From Plantago ovata (lineage: Eukaryota; Streptophyta; Magnoliopsida; Lamiales; Plantaginaceae), in contig CM051458.1 of the NCBI GenBank assembly GCA_028274465.1, positions 57,897,253-57,961,252 on the forward strand: a stretch of 64,000 nucleotides of DNA. Reading direction: 5' to 3'. Shown here piece by piece: positions 59,637 through 64,000 of this stretch. Under the pieces are notes generated by a model. That model was not told where the DNA came from, ran no database searches, and saw nothing but the letters and a program-made list of their open reading frames with translations. The position numbers and the translations under genes are program-made. How positions within the stretch are numbered: the first letter of the stretch is position 1; every line of letters starts with the position of its first letter.

Positions 59637-60293
59637 TAGTGTTACTAATCTAAACACTACAATCATTAAAAACCGTTCTAAAATCAAAAGTAAATAATTA
59701 AAAATCCGATGAGGAATACAAACGAGAAGTATTACTTCCTCCATTTCATTAATAACTTCCTAAATTTCTATTTTTGGCGTTCTCTTACAAACTTCCTAAC
59801 CCAAATATGGAAAGTTTTCAACACACTCCCCAAATTTTTATTATTTCTCTCTCCTTGTTTATAACAACCTTTTCAATCTCTATCATACTTTATCACCCTT
59901 TCACAATTAAATAGGAGTTTTATTGCCCCCCCCCGTCCACTATCTCACCACGTTCTTGCTTCTAGCACCTGAAATTTTTGTTGTTGGTTAAACAGTCTAC
60001 TTCTAGGCCAATTTAGGGGCATATATAGCTGGTTTTATTGAAATGAAGGTTAGAGCCTACTCTGTCATGCGGCAAAAATTCTCTGACAGGACAAAGAGTT
60101 GCCCAGCCTTTAACAACAATGGACCCCGGCAACAAAACCACTATTTTGGTTCTTTGAAGAGGGAAGAGGGACAGCTGTCTAGTTGAAGGTGGTTTTGTAG
60201 TTTTTGAGTTTGAAATTCAAATTTATGTGATCGGACGTGGTTGTTGAATGGGCATTGGTGGGCAGAAAGCTTTTGTTTCCATTTCCGTTCGCC
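59637..60293 (+). other. Upstream region of the host exon; no gene seen
   Basis: AT-rich to about 59930. TACTTCCTCCATTTCATTA near 59737 resembles a Stowaway MITE end, but no partner end was found. A C-run lies near 59930. The part from about 60000 on is unique-looking and leads to a TATA box, so it is probably the gene's promoter. Confidence 0.45.
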
Positions 60294-60302
60294 TATATAT
60301 AA
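60294..60302 (+). promoter_or_regulatory. TATA box of the host gene
   Basis: TATATATAA at 60294-60302, about 85 bp before the first ATG of the exon at 60387. The interval reads as a plausible short 5' leader, ending in GAAGATAGAG just before the ATG. Confidence 0.55.
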
Positions 60303-60386
60303 TGTAAGTTTCCATGTTAACTTCTTGTTCACACAGAGGCAGAGTGATTGGTGTACTAGAAGAAGTTGGAGGAGTTGAAGATAGAG

Positions 60387-60492
60387 ATGGACTTGCAGGC
60401 GGTGGAGTTGGTTTTCCATCATCGTGGAATATCCATTCCTTTCTCTGTTCATGAAGTTCCGGATTTCAGTACATTTATTTCTAAACTTCAAG
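60387..60492 (+). CDS. First coding exon of an unrecognised host gene
   Basis: An ATG at 60387 opens 35 codons (MDLQAVELVFHHRGISIPFS, then VHEVPDFSTFISKLQ) ending with one extra base before a consensus donor (CAAG|GTAAGATG at 60492/60493). It follows a TATA box and leader and lies outside the recognised mobile elements, so a real gene start is likely. I do not recognise the product. No second exon is seen before the Athila element begins at 61016; that element may lie in intron 1, or the gene may be dead. Confidence 0.5.
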
Positions 60493-61015
60493 GTAAGATG
60501 ACTAACTCTTTCTTATTGATGTTGTTGATTCAATGAAGTTATCTGACTAATATTGAACAGAGTAAATGGTATATGTGGTATGTGTTAGACATAATTACGT
60601 TTGGGACCCCCACTAAACAGCGACTTTGCATCCTAACCAAACTATCACGGAAAATTACAAATAAACCCAGGTCACCGTCCGATATTGACTCCGGCACCCT
60701 CTCTCTCCTCAAAACTTAACAACCAAACACGCCCTTATGTCTAAATTACTGTTTTTGTCTTTTCCTCTTTCTTTTTTCTATTTTGTTTTGTCTATTTTTC
60801 TTTTTCCTTTTTACAATCAACATCTTTTTATTTTTTCTATTTTCCTCTTTCTTTTTTCTATCTGCAGATCAGAGCAGACACTCTGCTCCGACAAGGTCGG
60901 AGCAGAGTGTCTGCTCCGATCTGCAAATCGGAGCAGACAGCTGCTCCGATCTTGAACGGAGCAGAGCAATGACCGGTATCTAATTGGTCGTAGACTCCAT
61001 AACTTTGGGGAGAAC
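60493..61015. other. Presumed intron; no further exon seen
   Basis: T-rich with two copies of TTTCCTCTTTCTTTTTTCTA (near 60760 and 60841), then the hairpin cluster at 60868-60950. No splice acceptor followed by convincing coding sequence was found before the Athila LTR. Confidence 0.45.
60868..60950. repeat. Hairpin cluster built on CGGAGCAG
   Basis: Arms 60872-60892 and 60896-60916 are perfect 21-bp complements around the 3-base spacer AAG, extendable to 25 bp with one mismatch. A second hairpin follows: ATCGGAGCAG (60927-60936), spacer ACAG, CTGCTCCGAT (60941-60950). The motif CGGAGCAG or its complement occurs about six times in 100 bases. Origin unknown; such short-spacer palindromes are prone to mutation and may encode a stable RNA hairpin. 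Confidence 0.85.
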
Positions 61016-62205
61016 TGATGAACGTGTATTTTACACCTTCAATCGAGTCTTTTTCACCTATTTTGCTATCCTATATGTTAATTTAGCTATATTATAGTGT
61101 ATTTTATTAGAATAGTGTCACGTTTCCCTTTAGTTTGCATTTTACAGGTTTTAGGTGAAAAACGTGGTTTTCTGGGAAATTATATTGAAGAGAACGAAGA
61201 ATCGGTGTTCCGAGGACATTTTTGGAGTATCTAGAAGATTCCGGATGGGATTTGAAGTCTATGGGTCGAGTTTGAAGGCTTAAAGGTCACTAGAAGGCAA
61301 AAATCGAGTCCGAAAAGGAAAATAAATCCAAAAACGCGTCTCTCGCCGACTGGAACTCCCGGGCGATTCGCCCGGGATGTGGGGCGGTTCGCCCCACACC
61401 AGGCGGTTCGCCCGGTGTGTGGGGCGACTCGCCCCACGCTTGCCGAACTCCTATATATAGTTGATGTTTCTCTACGTTTTTTCATAGTTTCTCAGACCTT
61501 TTTTCATACCTTTCTCATTAGTTTTAGGTAGGAATTCTCCAAAGCCTGTTCTGGGAATTCTTAGCATAGGAGACAATTTTTCTTATCAATTTGGAGTTTG
61601 TGAGATCGCGATTCTTCGGAGATTGACAACCTTCGTCGGTAACATTGTATCTCAGATTTCTCTATTTATATTTATATCTTTCAACATGTTTTCATTCAAT
61701 CTTGCTATGATTTCTGTTGATTGCATGACATTATGAGTAGCTAAATCTATCGTTGGTGATAGTATGTGATTTCTTAGCGAAGGGTTCTTAATTATGCATG
61801 ATGGCGGTAATGCGAATCAGACTTTGAGTTATTGCTTTATTTCTTTGATCTATCTAAGCTCTCTATCTTCGTAGTGTTGAATAAAATGGAACACATTGGA
61901 CAATTCATGATCTTAGATCTCTATGCAAAACGATCGGGTACTTCATGCATGATTATTAACCTGCTATGCTTTGAATGATCATACTATCACTAACTTCCAT
62001 TATCTTTATAAGAAAAACCTGTGCTAAGTCGTCTGTTGATTTTATAGTTTAGGTTAAATTAGATAAAACTAGTTATAGTCCTTAGAGATCGACACTCGAG
62101 GTTATTTTACTGCTGCACTACGGTTCTCGTTGTAGTTGTGAATTGTCTTTGGCTAAAAAACAAATTTATTTGATTAATTTGAATCTGACAAATTCCGGTT
62201 CATCA
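61016..62205 (+). repeat. 5' LTR of the Athila element
   Basis: 1190 bp, TGATGAACGTG...GGTTCATCA, the same family as the solo LTR at 35-1237. The promoter module is at 61358-61460. Confidence 0.92.
61358..61460 (+). promoter_or_regulatory. LTR promoter: palindrome cluster and TATA box
   Basis: GGCGATTCGCC, GGCGGTTCGCC (twice) and GGCGACTCGCC lie in tandem at 61358-61438, and CTATATATAG follows at 61451-61460. The number and order of palindromes match the solo LTR at 388-470 although individual bases differ. Confidence 0.6.
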
Positions 62206-62208
62206 AAT

Positions 62209-62226
62209 TGGCGCCGTTGTCGGGGA
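62209..62226 (+). other. Primer-binding site of the Athila element
   Basis: TGGCGCCGTTGTCGGGGA begins three bases after the LTR; this is the tRNA-Asp-type site usual for Athila. Confidence 0.9.
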
Positions 62227-62348
62227 CTATACTCTTTTTTCTGTTTAGCTTTTATATATTTTCAGCATTCAATTCCTAGTTTTAGTAGTTTTTATTTTTT
62301 CTATTTGATCTCTCTGATACTCCTTTCTTAGATTGTTACAAATAGTGT

Positions 62349-64000
62349 ATGCGAAGTACACGACCTAGGGGAACACCGCTTGCTGAACCAATCGTTGAAA
62401 TCGACAGAGTCTACCACCAAAGAAGGCGACTACTTCGACGACGTGAACTAGAGGAAATAGAGGATACAGATTTCTCTGAATCTCTACATAGTCTTTTAAG
62501 GAAATCGTCAGAATGGCAGAAGCTAGACCACTGAAAGAATGGGTTCAACCCACCAAGGATCGTATGAGGGGATCGGCGATTGTTCTTTCGCCTGCAACTC
62601 GAGATCTGGAAATCAAAAACCACGCGTTCCAACAACTTCCGAGGTTCTATGGCTTAGCAAGGGAAGATGTGATGGGGTACTTGCACGATATCGATGATTT
62701 CGTCAACCAACTCCCACGACCCGGAGCTGAAATAACAACGGATGAGTTGAGAATAAAGGTTTTTGCTATGGGGCTTGGCGACAGGGCCAAGTCATGGTTG
62801 AGTTCTCTACCGGCGGGTTCGCTGGACACTTGGGAAAAGGTTTTTTCAGCATTCATGGAGAAATACTTTCCTCACACTTTGATCACCGCGCTTAAGGCGC
62901 AAATCACTGGGTTCAAACAAGACTATGATGAGACCATCTACACCGCGTTTGAGAGGTTCCAAGACCTCATGAACAAGTGCCCTCACCATGGTTTTGAGCT
63001 TTCGGATCTTGTCCAACACTTCTACAATGGACTGACCTTTGAGAACCAACAAGTGGTGGATTTCCAATGCCGTGGCAATATTTGGGAGGAAACCGCGGAA
63101 GCCGTCTGGGCGGTTTTCGAAAGGCTTGCTAAGGGTTCGCAATTCAAGGATCCAAGAGCGATGGTTAGAAGACGTGGACCTGAAGCTCCACCTACTCAGG
63201 AAGCCCCTATGTATGGGGGGAATGGGGATCGATTCGAGTGCTTTACCAATGAGTTGAAACAAGTCCTCAAGAACTCCGCTGGAACATCCATGTCAAATGA
63301 GGTTTGCCGAATATGCAAGAACTATGGGCATGGAGCTCATATGTGTAGATCGGAGCTTGCCTATGATGATGGCAATTGGGTTCAAGGAGGCGAAGAGGAA
63401 GCCTTTGCTACGGAATTTGGTACTCATGAAGCTAGCTACGGACAAGATGGTAGGAATCCTCGAGGTGGATTTTGGAGAAGAGGGTTCCGAAACAATCAAG
63501 GATATGCACCGGCTAGCCAAACTTATGGCCCTAACCAAGACCGTAGTAGGCTTAGCTATGGTAATGATCACTGTGAAAATCCCGATCCCAAAGAGCAACC
63601 GAAGTCGAAGACAGCTCTACTCATGGAGAACTTGCAAAAAATGGTTGATCACACCCAAAGTTTTCTTAAGCGTTATGAAGAAGATTCTGAGAAGACTAGG
63701 GCAAGGCTTGATCGTTTGGAAGAGAGCACTAGGCTTGCCCATCAAAAGATGCAAGAGTTGATTGACCGTGGAGCAAGTAGGGAGCAAGGGAAGTTGCCTA
63801 GCAACACTGAGAATTCTATGTCCATTACCTTGGTGGGTGATCTTCCTGTTGAAATCACCATCAAGAAGGTTGCTAAATGTGAGCGTTGCAAGGATGAAGA
63901 ACCCCCACTAGCCAAGGAAGAAGAGAAGGACCTTGGTTCTGATGAGAGTGATGAGGAGCAAGAGGATCCCGAGCCAATCCCTCAGAGTTTCGATGTTAAG
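62349..64000 (+). pseudogene. Athila gag, running off the window end
   Basis: The N-terminal part is arginine-rich and charged (about 62.35-62.53 kb). The gag core (about 62.6-63.15 kb) has FYGLAREDVMGYLHDIDDF, AKSWLSSLP, a TWEKVF...KYFP block and KCPHHGFELSDLVQHFYNGL, diagnostic of the plant retrotransposon-gag domain. A CX2CX4HX4C zinc knuckle (CRICKNYGHGAHMC) lies near 63.31 kb, then a coiled-coil-like segment (about 63.6-63.8 kb) and an acidic tail. It forms the virus-like particle and binds the RNA. Pol would follow beyond the window. About one break in the visible part. Confidence 0.85.

Larger units (their letters stand above)
61016..64000 (+). mobile_element. Athila-type Ty3/Gypsy element, 5' part (continues past the window)
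   Basis: 5' LTR (61016-62205), primer-binding site (62209-62226), short leader and gag open to the window end. Gag shows the Athila-type signature (AKSWLSSLP, TWEKVFSAFMEKYFP). The left flank is AGAAC (61011-61015); the 3' end is not in view. The visible part is nearly whole, with about one break. Confidence 0.88.

Noticed and set aside
59730-59780. Stowaway-type MITE end
   Set aside because: One TACTTCCTCCATTTC-like end was seen, but no inverted partner or TA duplication could be placed.
61231-61485. 84-codon minus-strand ORF with Arg-rich repeats
   Set aside because: It is the antisense reading of the palindrome cluster in the Athila LTR.

Overview
The window looks like a nuclear plant genome. 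All of the coding capacity but one short exon belongs to plant LTR retrotransposons: Ty1/Copia of an Angela/BARE-like type, and Ty3/Gypsy of the Tat, Athila and probably Tekay (Del) lineages. The DNA-transposon debris (PIF/Harbinger-like and hAT-like MITEs), TRIM-like LTR, GT-AG introns and plant-style TATA and telo-box promoters agree. The species cannot be named from this sequence.

Layout. Most of the window (about 2.5 to 54.45 kb) is one old minus-strand Tat element stretched over 52 kb, of which only about 9 kb is its own sequence. It is interrupted, left to right, by a TRIM-like LTR (2777-2988); a pair of minus-strand Copia elements, one apparently inside the other and cut by an assembly gap (5094-16662); a complete plus-strand Copia element with a perfect CTTCT target duplication (17029-26787); and a roughly 4.6-kb solo LTR with a perfect CTACC duplication (31054-52406). 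That solo LTR was itself split by a young, nearly complete Tat element (33960-49223, LTRs about 1.4% different by eye) and by an Athila-related solo LTR (50554-52065, TTTGT duplication). The window opens in another Copia LTR that carries an Athila-type solo LTR (35-1237, ACCGC duplication).

The right-hand 9.5 kb is less dense: a LINE-like remnant, three PIF/Harbinger-type MITEs (two sharing one TAA), a hAT-type MITE split by a 2.6-kb solo LTR, the promoter and first exon of an unrecognised host gene (60.3-60.5 kb), a cluster of strong hairpins, and the 5' half of an Athila element (61016 to the window end).

Signals most worth a second look: four regularly spaced hairpins with an invariant AGGCGGC loop and a covarying stem in the Copia leader RNA (19894-20046); the Tat antisense gene with its own promoter, apparent introns and coiled coil, next to codon-multiple tandem arrays (35.7-41.35 kb); palindrome arrays kept in form but not in sequence just upstream of the TATA box in three Athila-type LTRs; and housekeeping-type promoter motifs (site II, telo-box) in LTRs. 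I saw no rRNA genes, CRISPR arrays, complete host gene or origin.
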